This document shows positions 1-9,605 of a stretch of 64,000 nt of DNA, piece after piece. The DNA is from Rhodospirillales bacterium (GTDB lineage: Bacteria > Pseudomonadota > Alphaproteobacteria > Rhodospirillales > Defluviicoccaceae). The translations under genes were made by a program, and so were the position numbers. The notes beneath the pieces are model-generated. The model ran no database searches, was not told where the DNA came from, and saw nothing but the letters and a program-made list of their open reading frames with translations. Each line of letters opens with the position of its first letter. Position 1 is the stretch's first letter. Where the stretch lies: contig JADJRE010000008.1 in NCBI GenBank assembly GCA_016712375.1, forward strand, positions 1 to 64,000, read 5' to 3'.

Positions 1-53
1 ACGAGCTCCGCGACAGAACGGGTGCGGCCAGCAGGGAGGGGAGGTCTTCGCCG

Positions 54-1085
54 ATGAGACTTTTTGGCAAGGGGTTTGTGCCGGCTCTCGCGTTTATTCT
101 CACGGTCTGGCTCATCGTTCCGGCCCAGGCGGCCGATGATCCGCTCGCCTCGTGGAACGATGGGCCGGCGAAGCAGGCAATTCTCGAGTTCGTATCCGCG
201 ACCACCGAGGAGGGGAGTGCAAAGTTCGTCCCGCCGGAGGATCGCATCGCCACCTTTGACCAGGACGGCACGTTGTGGGTGTCGCATCCGCTCTACACCC
301 AGACGATGTTCGCGCTCGACCGGGTGCATGAGCTGGCACCGAAGCATCCCGAATGGAAAAGGAAAGAGCCGTTCAAGGCGGTTCTCGCCGGCGATCGCGA
401 CGCGATGGCGAAATTCGGCGAGGGGGACTGGGCGCAAATCGTCGCCGCCACCCACGCCGGGATGAGCACCGAGGATTTCCTCGGCATCGTCAAACAGTGG
501 CTGGCGACGGCCAGGGACCCGCGTTGGAAGCGGCCGTTCACCGAGCTCGTCCACCAGCCGATGCTCGAAGTCATGGACTACCTGCGGGCCAACGGCTTCC
601 GGACCTACATCGTCACCGGCGGCGGCCAGGAGTTCGTGCGCGTCTACAGCACCCAAGTCTACGGGGTGCCTCCCGAGCAGGTCGTCGGATCGAGCATCGC
701 CACCCGGTACGAGATGCGCGACGGCAAGCCGGTGCTGTTGCGCGAGCCGAAGATCTTTTTCATCGACGATCACGCCGGCAAGGCCATCGGCATCAACCTG
801 TTCATCGGCAAGCGGCCAGTGGCGGCGTTCGGCAACTCCGGCGGCGATCGCGAGATGCTGGAGTGGACGCAAGCCGGCGATGGCGCGCGGCTGATGATGC
901 TGGTGCTGCACGATGATGCCGAGCGCGAATATGCCTACGGCCCCGCCAACGGCCTGCCGGACACCAAGGTCGGCACGTTCTCTCAGTCGCTGATGGACGA
1001 GGCCAAGCAGCGCGGCTGGGTGGTGATCTCGATGAAGAACGACTGGAAGCGGATCTTTCCCAGCGGAGTAACACCCTGTCGGTGA
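54..1085 (+). CDS. Exported HAD-superfamily phosphatase
   Basis: 343 residues starting with a cleavable signal peptide (hydrophobic stretch about 8-26, ending PAQA). The HAD motif I is visible as FDQDGTLW near residue 68, with motif II-like TGGG near 190 and the motif III/IV region FIDDHAGK and GNSGGDREML near 240-270. This supports a periplasmic phosphohydrolase; the substrate is unknown. A GGGAGGGGAGG purine tract lies just upstream of the ATG. It is the first of nine same-strand genes for exported proteins. HAD membership is secure from the motifs, while a role in the sulfatase locus is inferred from position only. Confidence 0.85.
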   Translation: MRLFGKGFVPALAFILTVWLIVPAQAADDPLASWNDGPAKQAILEFVSATTEEGSAKFVPPEDRIATFDQDGTLWVSHPLYTQTMFALDRVHELAPKHPEWKRKEPFKAVLAGDRDAMAKFGEGDWAQIVAATHAGMSTEDFLGIVKQWLATARDPRWKRPFTELVHQPMLEVMDYLRANGFRTYIVTGGGQEFVRVYSTQVYGVPPEQVVGSSIATRYEMRDGKPVLLREPKIFFIDDHAGKAIGINLFIGKRPVAAFGNSGGDREMLEWTQAGDGARLMMLVLHDDAEREYAYGPANGLPDTKVGTFSQSLMDEAKQRGWVVISMKNDWKRIFPSGVTPCR

Positions 1086-1154
1086 AGGATTCCTCGCCTG
1101 GGATTTCCGCTGCCGGCCACCCGCTGGTTAACCGGATAGGAGGAGAAAAAGGAC

Positions 1155-1529
1155 ATGGTGACGACGACGAAAACCTCGATCGCCGCGCTCGCGGTCGCCG
1201 TGCTCTGCTGGTCTCATCCGGCCGGCGCGTTCGAATGCCCTCGGCCGGAGATGGCATCGCCGGGCGTTCTCCAGGAAACGGCGCAGGACCAGCAGGCGCT
1301 GTCGCAGATGTTCGCCGGTGGCAACATAGAGGACAAGATCGGCGTCGCGGTGACCACGTTGCAGAAAAAGTATCCGCAAGTGACCGATACCGAGCTGGTC
1401 AACTATCTCGTCGGCGGCTACTGCCCGGCCGTCGCCGCGATGCCGGGCCTGAGCGATGCGCAGAAGACCGCCAAGGTCGAGCATTTCGCCGCGACCTTGT
1501 TCGAACTGCTATCCGAACAGAAACTTTGA
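1155..1529 (+). CDS. Small exported protein of unknown function
   Basis: 124 residues with an N-terminal signal peptide (cleavage expected after HPAGA, about residue 24). The mature part is mostly helical and has two cysteines (FECP and GGYCP) that could form a disulfide. I recognise no family. An AGGAGGAGAAA ribosome-binding site lies about 6 nt upstream of the ATG. It sits between the HAD phosphatase and a predicted outer-membrane barrel, all in the same direction, so a shared transcript is likely. Confidence 0.7.
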   Translation: MVTTTKTSIAALAVAVLCWSHPAGAFECPRPEMASPGVLQETAQDQQALSQMFAGGNIEDKIGVAVTTLQKKYPQVTDTELVNYLVGGYCPAVAAMPGLSDAQKTAKVEHFAATLFELLSEQKL

Positions 1530-1542
1530 GCAAGGCCGGACG

Positions 1543-2406
1543 ATGATTTCGGGATGGATGCCGGCAGCGATGGTCGCCGCGTCGGCGGGGCTGGCACCCG
1601 TCGCAGCCGCCGCTGACGAGCCGCCGCCGGCCGACGTCGATGCCGCGATGCACGGCAGCTTCAACAACGGCGAGGACATCACCCGGCCGCGGACCCTGTT
1701 CCAGGTTCGCCAGCGCTACCAGCGGCTGCCGGACGACAACGGCCACGAGCCGGAGAAATGGATCACGACGCTGCGCGCGGACCTGTGGACCGGCCTCGGC
1801 GACGGCTGGAAGCTGTACGGACGGGTCGACCAGCCGCTGGTCTATTCCAACGACGTGACCAGCAGCTTCAACCCGAACGGACACAGCCGCTTCGGCCAAA
1901 GCGATCTGCTGACCGAGATTGCGATCATCGGACCGCCGCCGACAGCGCGGGTCGGCTACGGCGCCGGCGTGCGCGCTGTCTGGCCGACTGCCGGCCTGAA
2001 CGAGGCGGGTTCCGGCAAGTACCAGATCGGACCCGTTGTCGGCTTCCGCTCCAGCCTGCCGGAGATCAGCCCGGGCAGTTTCTTCCCGCCGCAGGTGATC
2101 TATCTGAACAGCATCGCCAGCCGCAACCAGAACAGCGGACGGGCCGACGTCAATCAGCTGAGCATCCAGCCGAAATTCAACGTGGCGCTGCCGGACGACT
2201 GGTTCCTGACCGCCTACGCCAGCGAAAACATCCAGATCAACTATGGCGACGATGGAAAGCTGTTTCTGCCTTTAGATCTCATGGTCGGCAAGAAGCTGTT
2301 CGACAGGATCGTCGCTTCGTTGGAATACTCGCGTCAGCTGATTCACGAGAAAGGCTTCGAGCCTTACCAATGGCAGCTCGAAGGTCGTATAGGATACTAT
2401 TTCTGA
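1543..2406 (+). CDS. Predicted outer-membrane beta-barrel protein
   Basis: I chose the ATG at 1543 because it opens a signal peptide (ending AAAADE); the frame is open further upstream but that part is not protein-like. The 287-residue product has alternating hydrophobic/polar strands and ends in tyrosine-tyrosine-phenylalanine, the terminal aromatic typical of outer-membrane barrels. It resembles the broad transporter group near phenol-degradation MetA-like proteins, but I cannot assign a family with confidence. It begins 13 nt after the preceding gene, which suggests one operon. Confidence 0.65.
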   Translation: MISGWMPAAMVAASAGLAPVAAAADEPPPADVDAAMHGSFNNGEDITRPRTLFQVRQRYQRLPDDNGHEPEKWITTLRADLWTGLGDGWKLYGRVDQPLVYSNDVTSSFNPNGHSRFGQSDLLTEIAIIGPPPTARVGYGAGVRAVWPTAGLNEAGSGKYQIGPVVGFRSSLPEISPGSFFPPQVIYLNSIASRNQNSGRADVNQLSIQPKFNVALPDDWFLTAYASENIQINYGDDGKLFLPLDLMVGKKLFDRIVASLEYSRQLIHEKGFEPYQWQLEGRIGYYF

Positions 2407-2509
2407 GGCAAAAGCGAGGTGTCCTTCCGCGTGCAAGTCAGACCCGGATGAAGAGGTAAGTCAACATGCTCGTTACACGAAGAGAAGGATAGAGGTAGGA
2501 GTCATCATC

Positions 2510-3121
2510 ATGTTCTTGTTGCGATCGACGATCCGTAATCTAATACCTTGCCTGGTGCTAGTTGCGGCTGCCGCCCTGCTGCCGCCGTCTGCGTCGCCGG
2601 CCTGGGCGCAAGCGTCCGGGATGTTCGGAGCCGGCGACACGGACACGGTCACGGCGCGCGCGACGGTCAAATCCGTCGACATGAAGACCCGTATGGTCAC
2701 GCTCGTCGGCCCCAACGGTCAGACGATGACGATGAAGGCCGGCGATCAGGTGCAGAACCTGGCGCAGGTGAAGCCGGGCGACATCGTCATCGCCCGCTTC
2801 TACGAGTCCGTCGCCTACGTCGTGGCGGCTCCCGGAACCAAGCTCCCGGCGGACGCCATGGCCGTCGCCGAAGCGAAGGCGATGCCGGGCGAGAAGCCGG
2901 CGGGAGGGGACGCCGCCAAGATCATCGTCACAGGGCTGGTCGTCGGTATCAATCCGGTGGCGCACACGATCTCGCTGGTGGATCCCAGCGGCGGCGAGGT
3001 CCGCACCCTGAATGTCAAGGACCCGCAGTACCAGCAAATGATGAGCTCGATCAAAGTCGGGGACACCATCACCGCGGTGATTTCCGAGGCCCTGGTCGCC
3101 GCCGTCGAACCGGCGAAGTAA
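2510..3121 (+). CDS. Exported protein with two tandem beta-type repeats
   Basis: 203 residues with a signal peptide ending SPAWAQA. The mature protein has two related units. Residues about 47-107 read TVTARATVKSVD...VTLVGPNG...VKPGDIVIARF, and about 140-200 read IIVTGLVVGINP...ISLVDPSG...IKVGDTITAVI. Each looks like a small beta-barrel or OB-like unit built from a strand, a Gly-rich turn and a PGD/VGD loop. An AGGTAGGAG Shine-Dalgarno precedes the ATG. Function is unknown; a structural or binding role in the periplasm is a guess from the fold pattern. Confidence 0.65.
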   Translation: MFLLRSTIRNLIPCLVLVAAAALLPPSASPAWAQASGMFGAGDTDTVTARATVKSVDMKTRMVTLVGPNGQTMTMKAGDQVQNLAQVKPGDIVIARFYESVAYVVAAPGTKLPADAMAVAEAKAMPGEKPAGGDAAKIIVTGLVVGINPVAHTISLVDPSGGEVRTLNVKDPQYQQMMSSIKVGDTITAVISEALVAAVEPAK

Positions 3122-3242
3122 CGCCGGCGCATGATCCTTGGGCGGGGGTGCAGGCGCCCCCCCCCCGCTCCACAACAGGCGCCCTAAAGCGTTGCGGTGC
3201 GGGCGGAGTTCCGCCGTTGTTCAGGGTATTGGAGGGGCTGGG

Positions 3243-4811
3243 ATGCGATCGATACACGCACTTTTGCTGATTACGTTCGCCGCGGCTCTCGCCGCTCCGG
3301 CGCAGGCGCAGCAGTCGCCGGCAAAGCCCAACATCCTCGTCATCTGGGGCGACGACATCGGCGTGCACAACGTCAGCGCCTACAATCATGGCATCATGGG
3401 CTACCAGACGCCGAACATCGACCGCCTCGCAAAGGAAGGTGCCCTGTTCACCGACGCGTACGCGCAGCAGTCGTGCACCGCCGGGCGCGCATCGTTCATT
3501 CTCGGCCAGAACCCGTTCCGCACCGGTCTGCTGACCATCGGCATGCCGGGCTCTGAACACGGCATTCCCGACTGGGCGCCGACGATCGCCGACCTGTTGA
3601 AGGAGCAGGGTTACACCACCGGCCAGTTCGGCAAGAATCATCTTGGCGATCGCGACAAGCACCTGCCGACCGCCCACGGCTTCGACGAGTTCTTCGGCAA
3701 CCTTTATCACCGGAACGCCGAAGAAGAGCCGGAGACCTACTACTATCCGAAGGACCCGGAATTCCGGAAGAAGTTCGGGCCGCGCGGCGTGCTGCATACT
3801 TACGCCAACGGGACAATTACCGACACCGGCCCGTTGACGGCAAAGCGGATGGAAACCGTCGACCAGGAAATCTACGCCGCGGCGGGCAAGTTCCTGGACA
3901 CCGCGGTCGACCAGAAGAAGCCCTTCTATCTGTGGTTCAACACCACCCGGATGCACGTCTGGACGCACTTGAGCAGGGAGTACCAGGGGAAGACAGGCAT
4001 CGGCCTTTATCCAGACGGCATGGTCGAACACGACGACATGGTAGGCGGCCTGCTGAAGAAGCTCGATGATCTGAAGATCGCCGACAACACCATCGTCATC
4101 TATTCCACCGACAACGGCGCCGAGACCGCGTCCTGGCCGGACGGCGGCACGACACCGTTCTTTGGCGAGAAGGGGACGACATGGGAAGGCGGCTTCCGTG
4201 TCCCCTTGCTCATTCGCTGGCCGGGGGTGGTGAAGCCGGGCACGACGGTCAACGCGATCATCTCGCAGGAGGACTGGCTGCCCACCTTGCTGGCGGCGGC
4301 CGGCGTGCCGGACGTGAAGGAAAAGCTGGCGCAAGGCTACAAGGCGAACGGCAAGGAGTGGCGGGTCAAGCTCGACGGCTACAACATGCTGCCGTTCCTG
4401 AAAGGCGACACGAAGAAAAGTCCGCGCGAGGAAATCTACTACTTCTCGCAGGGCGGCGAGCTGAATGCCGTCCGCTGGAACGACTGGAAAGTGAACTTCG
4501 CCGTGCAGCGCGGCAACATCGTCACCGGCGTGCGGGAAGTTCCGAGCTGGCCGTTGATCGTCAACCTGCGCGCCGATCCCTATGAGAAGGCGCCCCACGA
4601 ATCGCAGATGTACATGCGCTGGTATGCAGACAACATCTGGCTGTTCGTGCCGGTCCAGCAGAAGGTCAAAGAATTCTTCGCCGATTTCGCGGAGTACCCA
4701 AACCAGCCCGGCACCAGCCTGAACGCCGGCAACATTAACTACGGTACACTGCGGATGCAGGAGGCTCTGCAACGCCTCCAGAACATGGAAGAGTTTCGGC
4801 CAATTCAGTAG
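3243..4811 (+). CDS. Periplasmic arylsulfatase (formylglycine type)
   Basis: The ATG at 3243 follows GGAGGGGCTGGG and opens a clear signal peptide (APAQAQ), so I prefer it to an upstream in-frame start. The 522-residue product is a sulfatase. The metal-binding start ILVIWGDDIG (about 31-40) is followed by the maturation motif Cys78-Thr-Ala-Gly-Arg82, whose cysteine is converted to formylglycine. Later come GKNHLGD and a STDNGAE metal site. It should hydrolyse sulfate or related esters outside the cytoplasm. No formylglycine-generating enzyme is in the window, so maturation depends on a gene elsewhere. The substrate is not predictable. Confidence 0.9.
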   Translation: MRSIHALLLITFAAALAAPAQAQQSPAKPNILVIWGDDIGVHNVSAYNHGIMGYQTPNIDRLAKEGALFTDAYAQQSCTAGRASFILGQNPFRTGLLTIGMPGSEHGIPDWAPTIADLLKEQGYTTGQFGKNHLGDRDKHLPTAHGFDEFFGNLYHRNAEEEPETYYYPKDPEFRKKFGPRGVLHTYANGTITDTGPLTAKRMETVDQEIYAAAGKFLDTAVDQKKPFYLWFNTTRMHVWTHLSREYQGKTGIGLYPDGMVEHDDMVGGLLKKLDDLKIADNTIVIYSTDNGAETASWPDGGTTPFFGEKGTTWEGGFRVPLLIRWPGVVKPGTTVNAIISQEDWLPTLLAAAGVPDVKEKLAQGYKANGKEWRVKLDGYNMLPFLKGDTKKSPREEIYYFSQGGELNAVRWNDWKVNFAVQRGNIVTGVREVPSWPLIVNLRADPYEKAPHESQMYMRWYADNIWLFVPVQQKVKEFFADFAEYPNQPGTSLNAGNINYGTLRMQEALQRLQNMEEFRPIQ

Positions 4812-4836
4812 GCTCCTCAATCAGGGGTAGGGATCG

Positions 4837-6120
4837 ATGAGAGAGACTAGGTACGGTCTGAGGCGAAGCGGTATCTTCGCCGGGGTGCTTGCAGCGACCG
4901 TCGCCACGAGCAGCGCGCATGCCGCCGGCCTGTTCCTGTACGAGATGGCCACGCCCGATCTCGGCACCGCGTCCGCCGGGCGGGCGGCGGCGGCGGACAA
5001 TGCCGCGACCGCCTTCGGCAACCCCGCCGGAATGGCGCGGCTCGACCAGTCGCAGATGCTCGTCGGCATCCAGCCGGCCTACGGCATCACCCAGTTCGAC
5101 AAGGGCGACGACACCACGGTGTCCGGCGGCAACGGTGGGAACGCGCTGGGGTTTCTTCCCGGGCTGGCTGGCTACTACGTCTACAGTGCCACCCCCGATC
5201 TCAAGTTCGGCATTTCGCTGGGCTCCAACTTCGGCCTCTCCGCCCGCTACCAGAGCAACTGGTCCGGCCGCTACTACGCGCTGCAGGAGGAGATCCTCAC
5301 CCTCGGCGCGTTTCCGGTCGCGGCGTATCGGATCAACAAGTGGCTCTCGGTCGGCGCCGGCGCGCAAATCGTCTACGGCAAGCTGAACTCGAAGACCGGG
5401 ATCAACGACGTGCTCGATGGCGGCAATGCCAGCATTGATGTTTCCGATAGTGACGTCGGCTATGGCGGCATCGCCGGCATCCTCGTCGAGCCGGTGGAGG
5501 GCACCCGCTTCGGCCTCACCTACACCTCGCAAGTCAAGCTCGACTTCAAGGAAAAGCCGACCACCAACAATCTCGGGCCGTTGCTGCGCGCCGCCTTCGA
5601 CACCTCCGGGCTGACCGGCGCAAAAGTCGACCTGGGCCTGACCATTCCGAACCAGGTGATGGTCAGCGGCTATCACGATGTCAACGACAAGCTGGCGATC
5701 ATGGGCAACGTCGTCTGGCAGCAGTGGAGCGAGTTCGGCAAGCCGAACGTCGAGATCACGTCGACGACCAGCCGCAGCGCCACCGCCGACCTGAACTATG
5801 ACGATACCTGGGGGTTCGCGCTCGGCACCCGCTACAAGTTCGCCGACGACTGGTCATGGTCGGTCGGCGTCGCGTTCGATTCCTCGCCGCAGTCGAAGAG
5901 CAACCGGACGCCGGCATTGCCGATGGACCAGCAGATCCGGGTGGGCACCGGCGTGCAGTACGCGCTCAACGATCGCATCACCGTCGGCACGGCTTACGAG
6001 TACCTGAACCTCGGGGAGGCGGATATCGACCGCAGCCGGCCGTTGGCCGGCACCATTCAGGGCAACTACTCCACCAACGAAATCCACTGGTTCAACGTCA
6101 CGTTGAGTTGGAAGTTCTGA
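4837..6120 (+). CDS. FadL/OmpP1-family outer-membrane transport protein
   Basis: 427 residues with a signal peptide (ending SAHAAG). The mature N-terminus, with its FLYEM and ATAFGNPAGMA motifs, is the hallmark of the FadL/TodX/OmpP1 family, which forms 14-strand barrels with a plug. The protein ends SWKF, a C-terminal aromatic signal for barrel assembly. The family moves hydrophobic compounds such as fatty acids or aromatics across the outer membrane. It starts 25 nt after the arylsulfatase, so co-transcription is likely and the cargo may be related to the sulfatase substrate or product. Confidence 0.9.
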   Translation: MRETRYGLRRSGIFAGVLAATVATSSAHAAGLFLYEMATPDLGTASAGRAAAADNAATAFGNPAGMARLDQSQMLVGIQPAYGITQFDKGDDTTVSGGNGGNALGFLPGLAGYYVYSATPDLKFGISLGSNFGLSARYQSNWSGRYYALQEEILTLGAFPVAAYRINKWLSVGAGAQIVYGKLNSKTGINDVLDGGNASIDVSDSDVGYGGIAGILVEPVEGTRFGLTYTSQVKLDFKEKPTTNNLGPLLRAAFDTSGLTGAKVDLGLTIPNQVMVSGYHDVNDKLAIMGNVVWQQWSEFGKPNVEITSTTSRSATADLNYDDTWGFALGTRYKFADDWSWSVGVAFDSSPQSKSNRTPALPMDQQIRVGTGVQYALNDRITVGTAYEYLNLGEADIDRSRPLAGTIQGNYSTNEIHWFNVTLSWKF

Positions 6121-6137
6121 TCAAGAGGAGGGCCACG

Positions 6138-6901
6138 ATGTTTGCCTACCCGCTGCGTAACACCAGTTTGGTCATCGGCATGCTACTGCTCAGTGTGGCC
6201 GGCGCGCCACCCGCCGGGGCGCAAGGCCTGTCCGGCGCCGACGCCACGGCGCTGACCAACCTGCTTGGGGCCGGCGTCGTTGGCGCGCCGGTGGCGGTGA
6301 GCGAGATTGCCGCCCCGGCGGCGCTGCTGCCGCTGACCCCGGCGAGCTGGACGTTCCAGGTTTCCGCCGGTCCCAATCAGGGCGCGACCGGCACCGCGAC
6401 GCTGCAGCCCGGCACGTCCGTGCCGTGGCAGTTCACGGCGGGCAGCAGCACCATCTACGCGCTGGCCAGCGCCGCCGACGGCAGCATCGTCAGCCCCAGC
6501 GAGCAGGACCTGGGTCAGGGTGTGCTGACCCAGTATGTGCCGTCCCGCCCGGTGCTGGTGCCGGGACTGCAGCCCAGCGCGCAACAAACCGTCCCCTCCA
6601 GGTCAGCGTCTCCAACCTCAGCGATCCGGGCTCGATTACCCATACCGGTTCGCTGACGCTCACCCTCACCTATCTGGGCCGCTATCAGGTCACGGTGCCG
6701 GCGGGCACCTACGCCGCCGACCTCATCAAGTGGCAGTACAATGGGCAGGTCGGGCCGGCGAACGTCTCCGATGTCGAGTACCGGTTCTTTGCCCCGGGCG
6801 TCGGCCCGGTCGCCGCCATCGACAGGCAGAGCGTGTCGGCATTCCTCGTCTACAACAACGATACACAGTTCGGAAAAGTCCTCGTTTCCACGGGCCAGTA
6901 A
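6138..6901 (+). CDS. Exported protein of unknown function, split by a 1-base deletion
   Basis: The ATG at 6138, after AGAGGAGGG, opens a signal peptide (PPAGAQG). The frame runs to about residue 151 and then breaks. Restoring one C in the run at 6593-6596 joins it to the second frame at PLQVSVSNLSDPG, which continues to the stop at 6899-6901. The restored product is about 254 residues, Ala/Gly/Thr-rich and beta-rich, with no family I know. The exact repair by one homopolymer base, and the good amino-acid composition on both sides, argue for a sequencing error rather than decay. It lies between the porin and the octaheme cytochrome. Confidence 0.6.
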
Positions 6902-6969
6902 GATCGCGCAAATAATGCGTCGCGGTTGATTGCAGTCGATAACGCAACTTACGTTGCCTTCGTCGTCGG

Positions 6970-9282
6970 GTGGAACGGGACGTGCCGGGATTGCCACAAT
7001 GCACCGTTGTCGGTCTCGGCCAATTGTTGCTGGCGGTAGCGATCGTCATCGCCGCCGCTTGCGATGCCCGTGCCGAGTCACGCGCGCAGTCCCCCACCTT
7101 CGTCGGCGTCGCGGCGTGCTCGGGCTGTCACGCGGCCGAGGCCAAGGCGTGGCGCGGCTCGCACCACGACCTCGCCATGGCCGAAGCGACGGACGCAACC
7201 GTTCTCGGCGACTTCGGCGGCGCGACGTTCACCTACGGCACCGTCACCTCGCGCTTCTTCAAGCGGGACGGGAAATTTTTCGTCAACACCGACGGGCCGG
7301 ACGGCAAGCTCGCCGACTTCGAGATTCGCTACACCTTCGGCGTCACCCCGCTGCAGCAATACCTGATCGCCTTTCCCGACGGCCGGATGCAGGCGCTGGG
7401 CATCGCCTGGGACAGCAGGCCGAAGGAGAAGGGAGGCCAGCGCTGGTTCCATCTCTATCCCGACCGAGACGTGCACGCCGGCAACCCGCTGCACTGGACC
7501 GGCATCGACCAGACCTGGAACTTTCAGTGCGCCGAGTGCCACTCGACCGAACTGCGCAAGAACTACGACGCGGCGAAGAATAGCTATGCGACGACCTGGG
7601 CCGAGATCGACGTCGCCTGTGAGGCTTGCCACGGCCCCGGCTCGGCGCACGTCGCCTGGGCGAAGGGAGACAAGCGCGGCGCGGACGGCCTCACGGTACA
7701 TTTCGATGAGCGGAAGGACGTCACCTGGACGCTCGACGCCGCCACCGGCAGCGCGCGTCGCAGCACCCCCCGCACCTCGGCGAAGGAGCTGGAGACCTGC
7801 GGGATGTGCCACTCGCGCAGCGCCAAGATCGCCGAGCCGTGGCGGCCGGGGCAGCCGCTGCTGCAGACGCACCTGCCGAGCCTGCTGCACGAGGGCATGT
7901 TCGAGGCCGACGGCAAGAGCCTTGACGAGGTCTACAACTACGCGCCGTTCCGCCAGAGCAGGATGTTCACGGCCGGTGTCTCCTGCAGCGATTGCCACGA
8001 TCCGCACTCGCTGAAGCAAGAGGCCGAGGGCAATGCCGTCTGCGAGCAGTGCCACGACGCGCGAAAATTCGCCGCCGCCGCGCATCACCACCACGCGGCT
8101 GGATCGACCGGCGCGCAGTGCGTCGCCTGCCACATGCCGGTGAAGACCCACATGGGTGTCGACCCGCGGCACGATCACGCCTTCCGCGTCCCCCGGCCGG
8201 ACGAGTCGGTGCGGTTCGGCACCTCCAACGCCTGCACCGATTGCCACGCCGACAAGGACGCCGCCTGGGCCGCCGGCGCCTTCGAGGGCTGGTTCGGACC
8301 CGACCGCAAGGGCGCTCAGACGTGGACCGGAACCTTCGCCGCCGCCCGTGCCGGCAAGCCCGAAGCGGCGGCGCTGCTGCTGAAGCTGGCGACCAGCGCC
8401 GATGCACCGTCGATCGCCCGCGCCACCGCGTTCGAGAGCCTGAGCGCGTATCCCAGCCGAGACGCGGCGGCGGCGGCCGAACGGGGTCTCGTCGACCTCG
8501 ACCCGCTGGTCCGCCTGGCGGCGCTGCGGGCGTTGCGGCCGTTCCCGGTCCAGCAGAGCTGGCCGCTGGCCAACCGCCTGCTCGCCGATCCGGTGCTGGG
8601 GGTTCGGATTGAGGCCGCGTCGTTGCTTGCCGCGATGCCGCCGGATCGCCTGTCGCCGGAGGAGCGCACCCGGCTGTCGCTCGCGCTGGACGACTACGTG
8701 GCGGCCCAGCGACTGGCCGCCGACCGGCCGGAGCACCGGCTCAACCTCGCCAACCTCTTCATGCAGCAGCGGCGTTTCGCCGAGGCCGGGGCCGAACTCG
8801 CCGCCGCCCGCGCCCTCGATCCGTCGTTCACGCCGATCTATGTCACCCTCGCCCAGCTCGATGCGCAGCAGGGCCGCGATGCCGACGGCGAGCGCACCTT
8901 GCGCGACGCGCTGAACCGGCTGCCCGAGGCCGCCGACTTGCACCATGCGCTGGGCCTCAACCTGATCCGTCAGCGTCCGGCCGCCGATGCCCTGCCGGAG
9001 CTGTCGCGGGCCGCGACGCTCGATCCGGCGAACGCCCGCTGGGCCTACGTGCAGGCGATCGCGCTGAACTCCGCCGGCCGCACCGACGATGCGCTCGCGA
9101 CGCTGCAGGCCAACCACGCCCGCCACCCCGCCGACCGCGACACCCTGTTCGCCCTGGTTACCATCAACCGCGACGCCGGCCACCGCGAAGCAGCACTCGC
9201 CTGGGCGCAGAAGCTGGTCGCTATAGACCCTGCGGCACAGGTGCTCGTCGATCAGCTCCGGCAGAGGGTCGCGCCACGTTGA
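6970..9282 (+). CDS. Octaheme cytochrome c with HEAT-like and TPR C-terminal domains
   Basis: 770 residues from a GTG start, with a hydrophobic export signal at about 14-32. Eight CXXCH haem-binding motifs occur at residues 50, 187, 217, 277, 339, 358, 384 and 422, clustered in the N-terminal 430 residues. Residues about 445-550 look like HEAT repeats (leucine/alanine-rich paired helices), and about 570-765 like tetratricopeptide repeats (e.g. PEHRLNLANLFMQQRRFAEA). This is a periplasmic electron-transfer or redox protein with a protein-binding tail. The multihaem-TPR architecture is seen in annotated genomes, but its electron partner is unknown. It sits between two sulfatase genes. Confidence 0.88.
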   Translation: MERDVPGLPQCTVVGLGQLLLAVAIVIAAACDARAESRAQSPTFVGVAACSGCHAAEAKAWRGSHHDLAMAEATDATVLGDFGGATFTYGTVTSRFFKRDGKFFVNTDGPDGKLADFEIRYTFGVTPLQQYLIAFPDGRMQALGIAWDSRPKEKGGQRWFHLYPDRDVHAGNPLHWTGIDQTWNFQCAECHSTELRKNYDAAKNSYATTWAEIDVACEACHGPGSAHVAWAKGDKRGADGLTVHFDERKDVTWTLDAATGSARRSTPRTSAKELETCGMCHSRSAKIAEPWRPGQPLLQTHLPSLLHEGMFEADGKSLDEVYNYAPFRQSRMFTAGVSCSDCHDPHSLKQEAEGNAVCEQCHDARKFAAAAHHHHAAGSTGAQCVACHMPVKTHMGVDPRHDHAFRVPRPDESVRFGTSNACTDCHADKDAAWAAGAFEGWFGPDRKGAQTWTGTFAAARAGKPEAAALLLKLATSADAPSIARATAFESLSAYPSRDAAAAAERGLVDLDPLVRLAALRALRPFPVQQSWPLANRLLADPVLGVRIEAASLLAAMPPDRLSPEERTRLSLALDDYVAAQRLAADRPEHRLNLANLFMQQRRFAEAGAELAAARALDPSFTPIYVTLAQLDAQQGRDADGERTLRDALNRLPEAADLHHALGLNLIRQRPAADALPELSRAATLDPANARWAYVQAIALNSAGRTDDALATLQANHARHPADRDTLFALVTINRDAGHREAALAWAQKLVAIDPAAQVLVDQLRQRVAPR

Positions 9283-9386
9283 ATGGGCCACGCACGCCTG
9301 GATCGGGGTGGTCAGGGGAACTGCATTTGAGAAAATGAGGTTGCGCGAAAGGTGACGCGCCAGATCGACGGCTGGACCAGCACCCA

Positions 9387-9530
9387 GTGCCGTTACACCT
9401 GCCAAGACAGGTCTTTGATCCAGGCCTCGTCCGCAGTCATTGGGGGATCGAGAACAGCCTGCACTGGCTCCTCGACGTCACCATGGACGAGGTTCGGGAC
9501 CATAAGCTGTTATCGGGTGGCTGTCCCGGC
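9387..9530 (+). pseudogene. ISAs1-family transposase remnant
   Basis: A short stretch encodes VRSHWGIENSLHWLLDVTMDE, the conserved C-terminal signature of ISAs1-type (H-repeat associated) DDE transposases, where HWGIEN and LHWLLDV are almost invariant. Nothing recognisable precedes it beyond a few dozen codons, and the sequence after it is not transposase-like. This is a dead fragment. It fills part of the 323-base gap between the octaheme cytochrome and the second sulfatase and marks an old insertion inside the locus. The rest of that gap holds nothing I can identify. Confidence 0.65.
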
Positions 9531-9605
9531 GGCGGCGCGATCCGACCGGCGAGAGGCCGCCGACTACTGCTATATCAAAGTTGGATCGTTGAGCTGAGGT
9601 GGGGA

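Noticed and set aside
3069..4820. 583-codon antisense frame across the first arylsulfatase
   Set aside because: The plus strand has signal peptide, sulfatase motif and ribosome-binding site; the antisense frame has none of these.
7078..9405. 775-codon open frame antisense to the octaheme cytochrome
   Set aside because: Its sequence is a GC-driven shadow (Arg/Gly/Val runs) of a gene with eight haem motifs; no family resemblance.
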